NCBI GenBank assembly: GCA_949752745.1
Contig: OX457034.1
Location: 131,924-195,923 of the forward strand
DNA from: Protula sp. h YS-2021
Lineage: Eukaryota; Annelida; Polychaeta; Sabellida; Serpulidae
DNA length: 64,000 bases
Direction: 5' to 3'
Part shown: positions 35,400 to 46,308 of the stretch, in pieces
How the letters are laid out: every line of letters starts with the position of its first letter
Position numbering within the stretch: the first letter of the stretch is position 1
Notes under the pieces: generated by a model
What the model saw: only the letters and a program-made list of their open reading frames with translations
Database searches by the model: none
What the model was told of the DNA's origin: nothing
Program-made: the position numbers and the translations under genes

Positions 35400-36310
35400 C
35401 ATTCAGTGAACAGTCAGCGACATTCAGCGACATTCAGCAACATTCAGTGATATTCAGCGACATTCAGCAACATTCAGCGACATTCAGCGACATTCAGCGA
35501 CATTCAGCGACATTCAGCAACATTCAGCAACATTCAGCGACATTCAGCGACATTCAGCGACATTCAGCAACATTCAGCAACATTCAGCGACATTCAGCGA
35601 CATTCAGCAACATTCAGCAACATTCAGCAACAGTCAGTGATATTCAGCGACATTCAGTGACATCCAGCGACATTCAGCAACATTCAGCGACATTCAGCGA
35701 CATTCAGCAACATTCAGCAACATTCAGTGATATTCAGCGACATTCAGCGACATTCAGCAACATTCAGCGACATTCAGCGACATTCAGCAACATTCAGTGA
35801 TATTCAGCGACATTCAGCAACATTCAGCGACATTCAGCGACATTCAGCAACATTCAGCGACATTCAGCAACATTCAGTGATATTCAGCGACATTCAGCGA
35901 CATTCAGCGACATTCAGCGACATTCAGCAACATTCAGCGACATTCAGCAACATTCAGCGACATTCAGCGACATTCAGCAACATTCAGTGATATTCAGCGA
36001 CATTCAGCGACATTCAGCGACATTCAGCGACATTCAGCGACATTCAGCAACATTCAGCAACATTCAGCAACATTCAGCAACATTCAGCGACATTCAGCAA
36101 CATTCAGCAACATTCAGCGACATTCAGCAACATTCAGCGACATTCAGCGACATTCAGCAACATTCAGCGACATTCAGCAACATTCAGCGACATTCAGCAA
36201 CATTCAGTGATATTCAGCGACATTCAGCAACATTCAGCGACATTCAGCGACATTCAGCAACATTCAGTGATATTCAGCGACATTCAGTAACTTTCAGCGA
36301 CATTCAGGGA
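35400..36310. repeat. 10-bp satellite, about 90 units in perfect register
   Basis: The unit is CATTCAGCGA or CATTCAGCAA. From 35401 to about 36300 the repeat never slips by a base. Variation is nearly confined to the last three positions (CGA, CAA, TGA) and the first (C or T). A three-unit motif ending CAGTGA then TATTCAGCGA recurs near 35441, 35721, 35791, 35871, 35981, 36201 and 36261. Apparent Ser/Gln/His-rich reading frames are artefacts. Confidence 0.93.
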
Positions 36311-36359
36311 CATTGAATAATATTCAACGACTTTCAGCCCGGCGACATTTAGGCCTGCT

Positions 36360-36555
36360 ATATTTAGTCGAGCGGCAATTAGCCGAGCATTTAGTCCAAT
36401 TCAGCCGAGCATTTAGTCCAATTCAGCCGAGCATTTAGTCCAATTCAGTCGATCATTTAGTCCAATTCAGCCGAGCATTTAGTCTAATTCAGCCGAGCAT
36501 TTAGTCTAATTCAGCCGAGCATTTAGTTCAATTCAGCCGAGCATTTAGCAGAGCG
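36360..36555. repeat. Minisatellite GAGCATTTAGTCCAATTCAG
   Basis: About seven 24-bp units (GCCGAGCATTTAGTCCAATT, CAGC), following directly on the 10-bp satellite. The ATTCAG block is shared by both. Confidence 0.85.
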
Positions 36556-36699
36556 ATATTTTACCAAATCACACTTTCTTGAAATTGACATGTACAACAG
36601 TTGGTCGATAGTTATAACTGTGCCTAATTTGATTTTAGGCCAGAAGGTATATGATTGATTCCACTGTTCGCTTATCAGCTTCAAGGTTAAGTAATCAAC

Positions 36700-37400
36700 A
36701 GGTTATCAGTAAAACTGATGAATGCCCCCCGCGGCGAACTATGGTCGAATCGAAAAATAATTCGACGTCGCACAACTTCAATATATATATTTTCACTGTA
36801 GCAACAATCAAAAGCCAGGGGTGAATAGCGGCTGAGATATCGCGTGCACAAAATTGCACTGTAGGCAACAGAAATACTAAAACATTGCCTACTTTCAACA
36901 AGTCGCAATTTCGTCATTTTTTGGTTGAATCGAAAAATAATGCAACGTCGCACAACTTCAATATATATATTTTTACTGTAGCAACGATCAAAGGCCAGGG
37001 TTCAATAGGGGCTGAGATATCGCGTGTACAAAGTTGTACTGTTGGCAACAGAAATACTAAAACATTGCCTACTTTCAACAAGTCGCAATTTCGTCATTTT
37101 TTGGTTGAATCGAAAAATAATGCAACGTCGCACAACTTCAATATATATATTTTTACTGTGGCAACGATCAAAGGCCAGGGTTCAATAGCGGCTGAGATAT
37201 CGCGTGCACAAAGTTGCACTGTAGGCAACAGAAATACCAAAACACATACTTTCAACATGTCGCAATTTCGTCATTTTTTGGTTGAATCGAAAAATAATGC
37301 AACGTCGCACAACTTCAACATATACGGACGGACGGACAGACGGACAGACCTGAATACTACAGTCCCCCGCTCCGCGCTACGGGGCAGCGGGGGCCTAATA
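36700..37400 (+). mobile_element. Pearl/HINE-like non-autonomous element 1
   Basis: Just over three copies of a 180-bp unit (starting near 36743, 36923, 37103 and 37282, marked by GAATCGAAAAATAATGCAAC). These are followed by a (GGAC/AGAC) microsatellite at 37325-37350 and a GC hairpin (CCCCCGCT 37364-37371, AGCGGGGG 37386-37393), then GCCTAATAA. Tandem core plus tetranucleotide tail is the plan of 'pearl' elements in bivalves and of Helitron-related HINEs. The 173-codon frame across it is a repeat artefact. Confidence 0.65.
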
Positions 37401-37519
37401 ACCTAACATCGAATTATTTAATTGGTCCGTAGAATAAAGTGCATTTGCTGGCATCAAATCGCTTGTGGTCCGTTTCTCACCCACAAAAGAATATGTTTTC
37501 ATTTTATATATATTTTTTA

Positions 37520-37740
37520 TATACGTGTGTGCGCGTGAGCGTGTGTGTTTGTGTGTGTCGGTGTGTGTGCGTTTATGTGTGCGTGTGCGCGTGTGCATGT
37601 GTTTGCGTGTACGTGTGTATGTGTTTGTGTATGTGCGTGTGGGTGCTTGTGCATGTGTGTGCGTATGTGTGTGTCTATGTGTGTGTGTGTTTGTGAGCCT
37701 GTGCATGTATGTGTGTATATACGTGTGTGTGTCTGTGTTT
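37520..37740. repeat. GT-rich microsatellite
   Basis: Imperfect (GTGTGC/GTGTAT)n of about 220 bp ending in a T run. No coding meaning despite long frames on both strands. Confidence 0.92.
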
Positions 37741-38700
37741 TTTTTTTCACATTTCGTATATAATTCACATGACTATTTGGGAGCTTTAACCTTGATTATT
37801 GTATTGTCATTTATTTATTTAATTATTAATGCGTGAATAGCGGTATATTCATTATCTGCATTTGTAAAACCCAAATAAACCTTTTGTTGGTATTACGCGT
37901 TATACAAGAATTAATCCAAAGCAGTAAGTAAGGACCACTGTGCCTAAAAATGTAACTCTGATAATTTGGCATTCAACACAGCAGCAAAATATTCAACCCC
38001 CTCCTTCGCACAGGCAGGCACAGACCAAGAACCCCCCCCCCCCCACAGCCCCCTCCCCCCTCACCATCCTCGACATACCACATCCCCTTCATCTGGGTCC
38101 TTGATGAATGACCCCTGATTTCATGCACAGTGACCATGAACGCGATACTGATTTATCGATTTATTACTTTATCGATTTATCGATTTATTTCAACAATAAC
38201 CATTTGTGGACCAAAACAACTATACTAAAACCTCGTTCGGGACAAACCCTTAAATACTGGACAACTGTCAATACCGCAGAAGAATTCTCAGTCCCGTTTT
38301 TCCCCATTGGTTTACATGACCCCTGAAATACCGGACACCTGTCGGGTGTAGGCAGGTTTTACTGTATTGTATTACTCACTTCGACATAAATTCAAGACTC
38401 GATTTATTGCAGCAAGAATTTCATATATTGGCATAGATCTTATTTGAAGTACACCTCTGTGAATCCTTCTGACTCACAGTGGGGTATTTCACTAATAATT
38501 AAAACAGAAGTTAATATTAAACAATTAATGTTTATTAAATGGTAAAATTTGCGATACCGTGTTGGGAACTATTACGCGAAGAAACCCATTTATTGTAGTT
38601 ACGAACTTTTACGCTACTCGGTTATTTACATACATAATATTATATAAAATTATAATTACTACATACCACACCATGCTGAATAATAATATATCCTGAATGT
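37741..38700. other. Intergenic, no gene seen
   Basis: Contains C runs at 38030-38060 and short ATCGATTTATT repeats at 38147-38190. Nothing else recognised. Confidence 0.3.
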
Positions 38701-38790
38701 GGTATCCGGACATAACGGCGACGGTCAAAACGGCGACGGCCAAAACGGCGACGGCCAAAACGGTGACAAGTGCAACCCCAGTCAAAACGG
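38700..38790. repeat. 15-bp minisatellite GGCGACGGCCAAAAC
   Basis: Five to six units from 38715 on. Confidence 0.85.
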
Positions 38791-38951
38791 CGACGAAGAT
38801 TAATAATGTAATGTTGCAAATCAAAATACAAAGAACAGTGTTGCAAGATAAATCGATTCATTTCTAGTTGAAAATAAGTATAATTTGAATTTTATTTTGT
38901 CCGTATTATCCTTGAATCGTAACAATGCGCATTCCAGGGAACTCTCCCAGA

Positions 38952-38952
<1 letters not shown>

Positions 38953-39047
<95 letters not shown>

Positions 39048-39390
39048 TGTCTTTTTATAAAGCGCTTATTAAAAATCACTAAGCGCTACACAGTTTTATA
39101 ACTAAAATCATATCCACAGGTAAGGTTATATCCACAGGTAAGGTCCGGCAACATCTGTCCCCATAGTTCATACTGGTTTTCTTAACCACCAAACAAAGCG
39201 CTTTCTCGGATCGGAGCGATCGTCCAGGGTTATATTCTTCTAACATATCCGACAGATAAGCAGGGGCGAGTCCATGCAATGATTTATAAACCATATTAGC
39301 AGCTTCTATACCCATACATTCCAAAACAAGACACTCGTCACCGGACCAGCTGACAAACACCAACAGAAGATAGCAAGGGCTCAACTATTA
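38953..39390 (-). mobile_element. CR1/L2-like non-LTR retrotransposon 3' end with (ATT)31 tail
   Basis: Minus-strand peptide contains MVYKSLHGLAPAYLSDML and PGRSLRSEKALCLV, the usual end of CR1/L2-type reverse transcriptase ORFs. It is followed by a perfect 8-bp stem-loop (AGCGCTTA 39061-39068, TAAGCGCT 39080-39087) and a ~94-bp ATT microsatellite at 38953-39046. 5' truncated to about 300 bp of coding sequence. Confidence 0.82.
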
Positions 39391-39975
39391 TAACACATTG
39401 TTTATAGAGAACAGGGGGATTATTGATTGTGACAGCCCCAGTAATATCTTTCAAATACCAAGTCTAGACCATGCATCAATAAACGACATATTGTTTCGAG
39501 AACTGGAGTGCACGACATATTTAATAAACATAAACAATCCACACGGCAAGTTATAAACTTACACGGGGGTTGCTGCTGGTAGCATAAAATATGGCTGAAA
39601 ACGACAAATTAAACAAGTTCTGGTGGTATGAAAAAAAAAGAGCTCCTGGCGCTCCTGCAAATTTTCGGAGGCGAGGTCTCTCTATGATGACGTTGCATTG
39701 CGTCACTGATGAAATTAGACCTCGAAGTAAATAGTGCTACCCCTAAACAGTGACCTTGCCCTACCTCTATGCAGTGTCTCTTCCCCCAGGGTCCACACGG
39801 CGTCGCTCTCCTAACGCCTGAACAACGGCGTTTCGACTTTTACATCCAACCAAATACCGACTTCTGGTAGCTGAATCCACCGGCTATCTAACATCGTATT
39901 TTCTCGGCCTTCCTCACCAGTCACAACGGCCGGCTTCTTTGGTGCTACCTTCCGTGAAGTCTATTGCACCATAAC
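39391..39975. other. Region 3' of sulfotransferase B, no gene seen
   Basis: No repeat or reading frame that I can support. It should include the 3' UTR of the gene ending at 39976. Confidence 0.3.
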
Positions 39976-41929
39976 TTAAACTGCCCAGCCGAAATCAACC
40001 CCTAAAATTTTATTAAACTGTTTATTGTAGGGCCTGAAGTAATCAGTGAATTGCGTCAATAACTGGGGGTCCACGTAAGGGTGGGGGCGGCCTTTACTTT
40101 CACCCAGACACTTGGATTTGCCGCCCCAGTGTCGGAGACAGAAAAATCCCTTCTCTTTATCAAAATAAACATTGTACTCAGTGATGTTGTGGCGTATTTG
40201 TAGAAAGTCTTCAATTTTCTGCAATTCCGGAAGTGGGTTGCGCACAAACGCGTCACCATTGACAACGTGTAGCTGTTGCCTTGGAAACCGCTCTACCCAT
40301 TCTTCTAGATGTGTCGCGTACCGCGAAATTCGTACCTCTCTGTTCTCGCTTTTTATCTTTCCATTTGAAAGAAAAGTTTCCTAAAAAGAAAATATATACA
40401 AAGAAACAGAGTTGATTAAAAGAGAGAATGCAGCGCTAGCCGCGAACTAAATACTTATGGAAGACTCTTAAGTCCCGAATAGTTTATTTCAACAGATTCG
40501 CCAAAACTTCCAGTTTTCTTTCTGTTTATTAATTCATTCATTTAGTTAGTTAGTTGATTGGTTGGTTAGTTAGTTATTTGGTTAAACATATTGAACATAG
40601 TGAACAACAACTTCTCCTCTCCTCACCCCACCCAACTCCTAAACGGATGCTATAAAAAATTGAACTATAACCTCTCCCCTCCTCGCCCCCCCCCCCACCC
40701 ACCTCCTAAACGGCTATTATAATATATATACAACAAATTTCGGTCGAACGCTCACCTCAAATGTCGTATTTATTCGATGCACGGCCAGCATTTCGGTATA
40801 CCTGCTGACCATTCTCTTGACCGGATCACGGACTATGGCTATTAATTTAATCGACTTGTCCATCTTTTTCATTCTCCTTGCTGTGTGTTTTGAATACACA
40901 TAGCCAGCACTTTTCTCGATTGTGATCTGCCCTTCTTTCGATACCGGCATCATATTTAAGTAATAGGAGAGTCCTGTAAATAATGAATGCTCTGAATATA
41001 GCTGTTTATAGAGGACATTGAATATTATCGATATTATCGAATATTATAATCTATCTGGGAGTTGTTATTCAACAGCTAACCCTTTTGTTCCGTTGACTCA
41101 GTTGGGATTCTGCGAAAAATAGTACCCTTAATGCAACACAAGGACTATTTTTTCAATCTATACGTTTTGCGGCCAAATGTAGCACACTGATATCTGCAGA
41201 GGTCATCTGTTTAATAACAACCGCTGGGACTTGAATATTGTGGCGTTGTTCCTCATTACTCCAACTGTTAATGAAGGATTAGAGATCCCCCATAATTCAC
41301 GCATGCATAACTCATATTCCTTTCGTAAAAAGTAAGAGTAACTAACTAAAGATAAGTTGGGGGGAGGGGGGGAGTCAGGGGTCACAAAAAGCCCTCCTCC
41401 ATTTCGAAACATATAGACTACTGCTCTTCATGTTTTCACAAAAAAATATGACTGGAAAAGTTCGCTACCTCTGTGATTTTTTGTTGTTGACCCCCGTACT
41501 CCGCCACCCCCCCCCCCACCCTAGCCCGTCCTCCCGCAAAACCTTTATCCACCCCTGCTTACCAGACCACACACTAAGAAACAACACATTAGAAGCGCAC
41601 TTACCTTTGCTATAGTGCGTATAAAAAAATCTTGGTTCTTTCGGCTCTCCCCTATAAATTATAATATCCGAATGGAGATCTAAGAAATCTTTCACGGCTC
41701 CTGTGCCACACTTCGGAAAGCCGATGATAATACACTTCGGAAATCTCCGGCATTCTCCGGTTCTATTCGCTATATTTCGAGTTGTTACCACTGTCCTTGT
41801 TTCCGATGTGACTAAGTCATTTTGTGACAATGGTGAATTAAGAACATGTATCACTAAGAACAAAACGAGCCCACAAACTCCTCCAAAGATATAATATTTT
41901 GTATTTCTGTTGATCCGATTTGACTGCAT
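39976..41929 (-). CDS. Heparan-sulfate glucosamine 3-O-sulfotransferase-like protein B
   Basis: Tandem paralogue of the gene at 32549-34877. Exons 41605-41929, 40756-40973 and 39976-40380 give 315 aa; exons 2 and 3 have exactly the same lengths (218 and 405 nt) and phases as in A. The protein has a signal-anchor helix (about 12-30, YYIFGGVCGLVLFLVIHVL), a shorter stem than A, the PAPS loop KCIIIGFPKCGTGAV (about 65-79), the presumed catalytic Glu in TIEKSAGYVYS, the 3'-phosphate site RDPVKRMVSRYTE, and the conserved end NGDAFVRNPLPELQKIEDFL, GFFCLRHW, KCLGESKGRPHP, VDFGWAV. The FPKCGTG loop is shared with A, so that change predates the duplication. It should act in the Golgi on heparan-type glycans; substrate preference is unknown. 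Confidence 0.88.
40540..40740. repeat. Simple repeats in intron 2 of sulfotransferase B
   Basis: A (GTTA)-type stretch (TTAGTTAGTTAGTTGATTGG) and two copies of a block with ACCTCTCCCCTCCTC-like sequence and CCTAAACGG, about 80 bp apart. Confidence 0.55.
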
Positions 41930-42845
41930 CTTTATTCCGCTAAAACGATGAAATCTAAAAATATCTCTTCAATAATACCCACCTGTTCCAAGCAATGTGT
42001 CTAAATTTTAAACGGTCCACTTACTGCAGAAATTAACCAAGAAGTCGTTGAAAATGGGTATCGATCTTTATTTACGGAGGCCACTGGTCACGTTGTTTTA
42101 TACACTTAGCCGCATACTGGACACGGAATCTGTTCCAGCTGGTCAAGACATGGATTGTATGAAGATTGTATAGATCAGAGAATAAACCGGATTAGTCTCC
42201 GGACGTCTATTGTCTAATGTACTGGTGTTATTGCTAATCTTGGGCGACCACATTGATTTTGTTTATAAACAGTCCTCCTGCGTACACAAGACGCTGGGAC
42301 CCACGCTATGTTTTTTGTTGTTGTTATTTTTTTTTTTTTTTGGTTCATTTTATTACAGATAAAAGAAAAAACGCGCAAGAAAACTGGAACGATTCTGTTA
42401 CGGAAATCTTCTAGATATTTAAGCCACCAGTTGACACTTGCGCGTAAAAATATGACGTCATCCCTTGCAAGGTCGAAAAAGCGTGCACACAGCACACCAC
42501 ATTCCACCCAACCCCCATCCATGTGTATATACGTTATGGGTGACCGCTAGTTTACGTCTATTTTGTTGTTTTTAAACTATAACTAACGTGTCTTCATTTG
42601 TTATGCCACCTTCTTTTCTGCCCGATCTCAGTGTAACACATTTATACGAGAAAATCTATGCACCCCCTCCCCCTCCCCCTCCCCCTCCCCCCCCTCCCCC
42701 GGGTATTCCGATTGAAGGAAAGACCTATACACTCCTCCCTATATTTGAATGAAAGACATTCAATATGAAGCGTGATAATTTTATTTCATTTTTTTTTAAT
42801 TACAAAAGAAGAAAAGAACATAAAAATGCTTTATTTTTGGCAACT
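41930..42845. other. Upstream region of sulfotransferase B
   Basis: Presumed promoter side. It holds a T run at 42328-42342, a TGACGTCA site at 42452-42459 and a (CCCCCT)n stretch at 42663-42700. No gene recognised. Confidence 0.35.
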
Positions 42846-42919
42846 GAAAAGGGGACTTTTGGATGGTCATCTAGGAGTAGCACGAGACTTCTAGATGATG
42901 ATCCAAAGGTCTCCTTTTC
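42846..42919 (+). ncRNA. Candidate RNA hairpin (33-bp stem, 8-nt loop)
   Basis: Arms 42846-42878 and 42887-42919 pair without a single bulge. There are 28 Watson-Crick pairs, four G-U pairs and one G-G mismatch (42865 with 42900), if the plus strand is the RNA. On the minus strand the wobbles would become A-C mismatches. Size and symmetry would suit a pre-miRNA or a young MITE. Expression is unknown, so this is a candidate only. Confidence 0.4.
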
Positions 42920-43081
42920 CCACTACTCAGTGAAGCAAAATATGTGATCTTACTCTTCATAAAGAAACGATCGGTTTTCTTGTATTCAAGATTACATGTG
43001 AATATACATCACTACTAACCGGAAGCCACTATATTCACGAAAGTCAACTGCTCATATAGCCGTACTGTCACTGGTGGAAAT

Positions 43082-43258
43082 GACCTGGATCGGTATTCAC
43101 GAAATCTTAAGTTGAAGGAATTGATCGTGGATTTAAGTAAATGATATCAGTTCGGGGTTAGTCATATCACACCTGAGATAAGTTACTTATTTCTGCCTCG
43201 TCCGTCATCTTGAAAGATTTTTGGCTTATATTTAAGATTTCGAGAATCCCGGTCCTGT
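43082..43258. mobile_element. Possible MITE with GTATTCACGAAATCTTAAG ends
   Basis: The left end GATCGGTATTCACGAAATC... and the right end, read on the minus strand as GGGATTCTCGAAATCTTAAA, are imperfect inverted repeats of about 22 bp. Nothing coding lies inside. Confidence 0.4.
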
Positions 43259-43405
43259 TAAATTTAGCTGAGGCAATCAACACTAGAAGGTTTCATTCGC
43301 CTAGAAGGTCAATTTTACAAATAACCACCTGGAAGTTCTAAGTGCTAACGGAACAGTGCAGGATTTCTTAACTGTGTAATTAGTGTTTGTGAATACGGCG
43401 GTAAA

Positions 43406-43663
43406 CAATTGAAAGGGTCCATGCATAAACCTGATAGCTGCACTTATCAGCAGTGGAGAAAAATGCTTTTGAAGACTGAAATTTTAGTAACAAACATAGG
43501 TTTTTCCCCACCGCATTTTCCTGAAAAATGCTCACTTCTAATCGGCTTTGAGGTGTAAGACTTACATATGCGATAGAGCAGAGGCCAAGAAATACCGTGG
43601 TGGTAATAGTCCATTTTCCTGATAAGTGGAGTTATCAAGTTTATGCATGGACCCCTTCAATTG
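43406..43663. mobile_element. MITE of 258 bp with 45-bp terminal inverted repeats
   Basis: Left arm 43406-43450 begins CAATTGAAAGGGTCCATGCA. Right arm 43619-43663, read on the minus strand, begins CAATTGAAGGGGTCCATGCA. The arms agree at 41 of 45 positions. The interior is non-coding. A target duplication is not obvious. Confidence 0.75.
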
Positions 43664-44296
43664 GTATAGGCCAGTTTTTGTCATTAAAATGACGTTACAG
43701 AAAGACGTTGTTTTAATATACGTCACGAAGTCGTGTCGATTTTTTGCGATATCAAGCTAGTTGGTTGTTTACAATATATCAACAATCATGTTTTTTTATA
43801 TATATATAGTTCAATACTGTTAATTAAATGCGTGAAGCAAAACCAACAGAACTGTATCAAAAATAATAAAAATATAAAATGACAATGGTTGGAAAAAGCA
43901 GAAAGCCCTGGGATCTATGCATGGATTATTACTGGATTATCACTGGATTAAAATCACCCTACAAATGGGATCACCTGGCAAATCAGGGCACTTTTTAAGG
44001 GCCTTCGATTGTAAAAAAAAATGAACTCTCTCCATGACACACAACGACAACGACAATTTGACCCCCCCCCCCCAAAAAAAAAAAGCAAAAAAAAAAAAAA
44101 AAGAAAAAAAAAAAGACTTTGTTTTAACGTCACTGTTACGTCGCGGTGACACCTGGGTTTATAAACTACCGTTCTAAACACCTAAAAGGCACCATTGAAA
44201 TATCACAGGGACTTTACTTTTACTTTTAAATCATTCTTTATAGTCAATTATGAGACATTTCTGTGAATTCAATGTCTTAATATCCATGCCCGTAGA
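43664..44296. other. Intergenic region 3' of CUB3
   Basis: AT-rich, with a C/A/A-rich homopolymer block at 44060-44117. No gene seen. Confidence 0.3.
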
Positions 44297-46237
44297 TCAG
44301 TAAGGGTTGGGCGGTGGGGGAGGGTAGACAGCAGCCGGCGGCGGATAGGCGGGGTCCTGACCAGCCGCTGGTTGGGGTGGCGGGTACTGCCCAGCAGGTG
44401 GCTGTGCCCCAGGCCCCACCTTATCCACACCAGCACTGAACTGTGGCGGAGGATTGTACTGCGATTGGCCCATTCCATATGGCGGCGGTTGTACCGGTTG
44501 TACCGGCTGGCCGCTGTAACCTGGCCCAGAGTAGGCCACCGTGGCTGGGCTGACAGTGGTCACGATGGGCCCCCTCACTGGGTGCACCGTGCCGTGGCGC
44601 TTTTTCTGGCTGACGACGACACAAACGACCACGGCGATGATGATGCCGAGGACGACGAGACAAGCGAACACGATGCCGACGATTGCCCCCACCGACAGCC
44701 CCCCGGAACTGTAACATGACGATTCCGAAGCTGCAAACAAATAAATAAAAATAAATAAAACAAATAATAATAAATAATAAATAAATAATAAAAATGCATA
44801 ATTGTTTTCATTTTGATCTGTTTAGTGATCTGTAATTGTACACGGTTCCTTGTTTTTTACCTGAGCCATTGCGCCCCTTCAACCCCCGGGTCGGAAGCTT
44901 GTTTTGAAACTTAAAACCTGTAAATGTCATCAATGTTATTTAAGTGCAGTGGATCCCTGGAATGGGACCACCCGCGAACGACACCACTTCATAAATAGGA
45001 CCACCCGCGAACGGCACCACTTCATAAATAGGACCACCCGCGAACGGCGCCACTTCATAAATAGGACCACCCGCGAATGGGACCACTTCATAAATAGGAC
45101 CACCCGCGAACGGCACCACTTCATAAATAGGACCACCCGCGAATGGGACCATTTCACAAGTAAAACCACCCGCGAATGGGACTACTTCATAAATAGGACC
45201 ACCCGCGAACGGCACCACTTCATAAATAGGACCACCCGCGAACGGCACCACTTCATAAATAGGACCACCCGCGAATGGCACCACTTCATAAATAGGACCA
45301 CCCGCGAATGGGACCATTTCACAAATAAAACCACCCGCGAATGGGACTACTTCATAAATAGGACCACCCGCGAATGGGACCACTTCATAAATAGGACCAC
45401 CCGCGAACGGCACCACTTCACAAGTAAAACCACCCGCGAATGGGACTACTTCACAAATAAGACCACCCGCGAACGGGACCACTTCACAAATAGGACCACC
45501 CGTGAATGGGGCCCCTTTATAAATAGGACCACTGTCGTATGGGGCCACTTAATAAACAGGACCCCAGGAATCTCACCACTTCAAAAATAAGACCACCCGT
45601 GAATGGGACCACTTCATAAATTGGACCACCCGTAAACAGGACCGCTTCACAATTAAAGTACCCCCAGAAATTAGATCACAGATGAGACCAAACTTTAGTT
45701 CCATTGGTTTCGCTCGATTTTTAGTTCTTCCGTGCTAAAGAACAGTTTTAAGTAGTGCAAAGGAGCAAAATATGGAAGAAAGTAGTGTAAGTAGTATAAA
45801 ACAGTGGAAGTAGTAGAAAGTAGTATAAGGTACAGCAGTAGAAAGCAGTAGAAAGGTAATAAAACATAGTATAAGGTACAACAGTAGAACGTTGTAGGAC
45901 GTAGTAGGTTAGTAGAAAGTAGTAAAAGGCAATAGAAAGTAGCAGAAAGTAGTCAAATATTAAGATACAATAGTAGAAAGTAGTATAAAGTAGTAGAAGG
46001 TAATAGGACGTAGTAGGGAGTACTAGAAAGTAGCAGAACATAGTATACACATACAGCTGACGGCTTTGTAGTAGATCCTGAATCCACCGGACGTTAAACT
46101 GCTGTCAGTCTCGAATTTGAAGTACATTTCTCTGCCCGAACTGGTGATGTCGTCGAGGTGGTCGCCTTCGCAATATTGATCTATGAACTCGCCGCTCGCT
46201 GAAAAGAGTGAAAAACAAGTATTTGAAGCTTTAAAAT

Positions 46238-46308
<71 letters not shown>

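Noticed and set aside
36885..37406. 173-codon frame with 60-residue repeats
   Set aside because: It coincides with the 180-bp tandem core of a pearl-like element and runs into its microsatellite and hairpin, so it is not a repeat protein gene.
37395..37836. Thr/His- or Cys/Val-rich frames on both strands
   Set aside because: Translation of a GT-rich microsatellite.
38885..39082. Poly-leucine frame
   Set aside because: Direct translation of the (ATT)n tail of the retrotransposon fragment.
44372..44719. Overlapping 115-codon plus frame and 98-codon minus frame
   Set aside because: Antisense and shifted shadows of CUB3 exon 5, whose frame is supported by its paralogue CUB2, the membrane helix and the splice phases.
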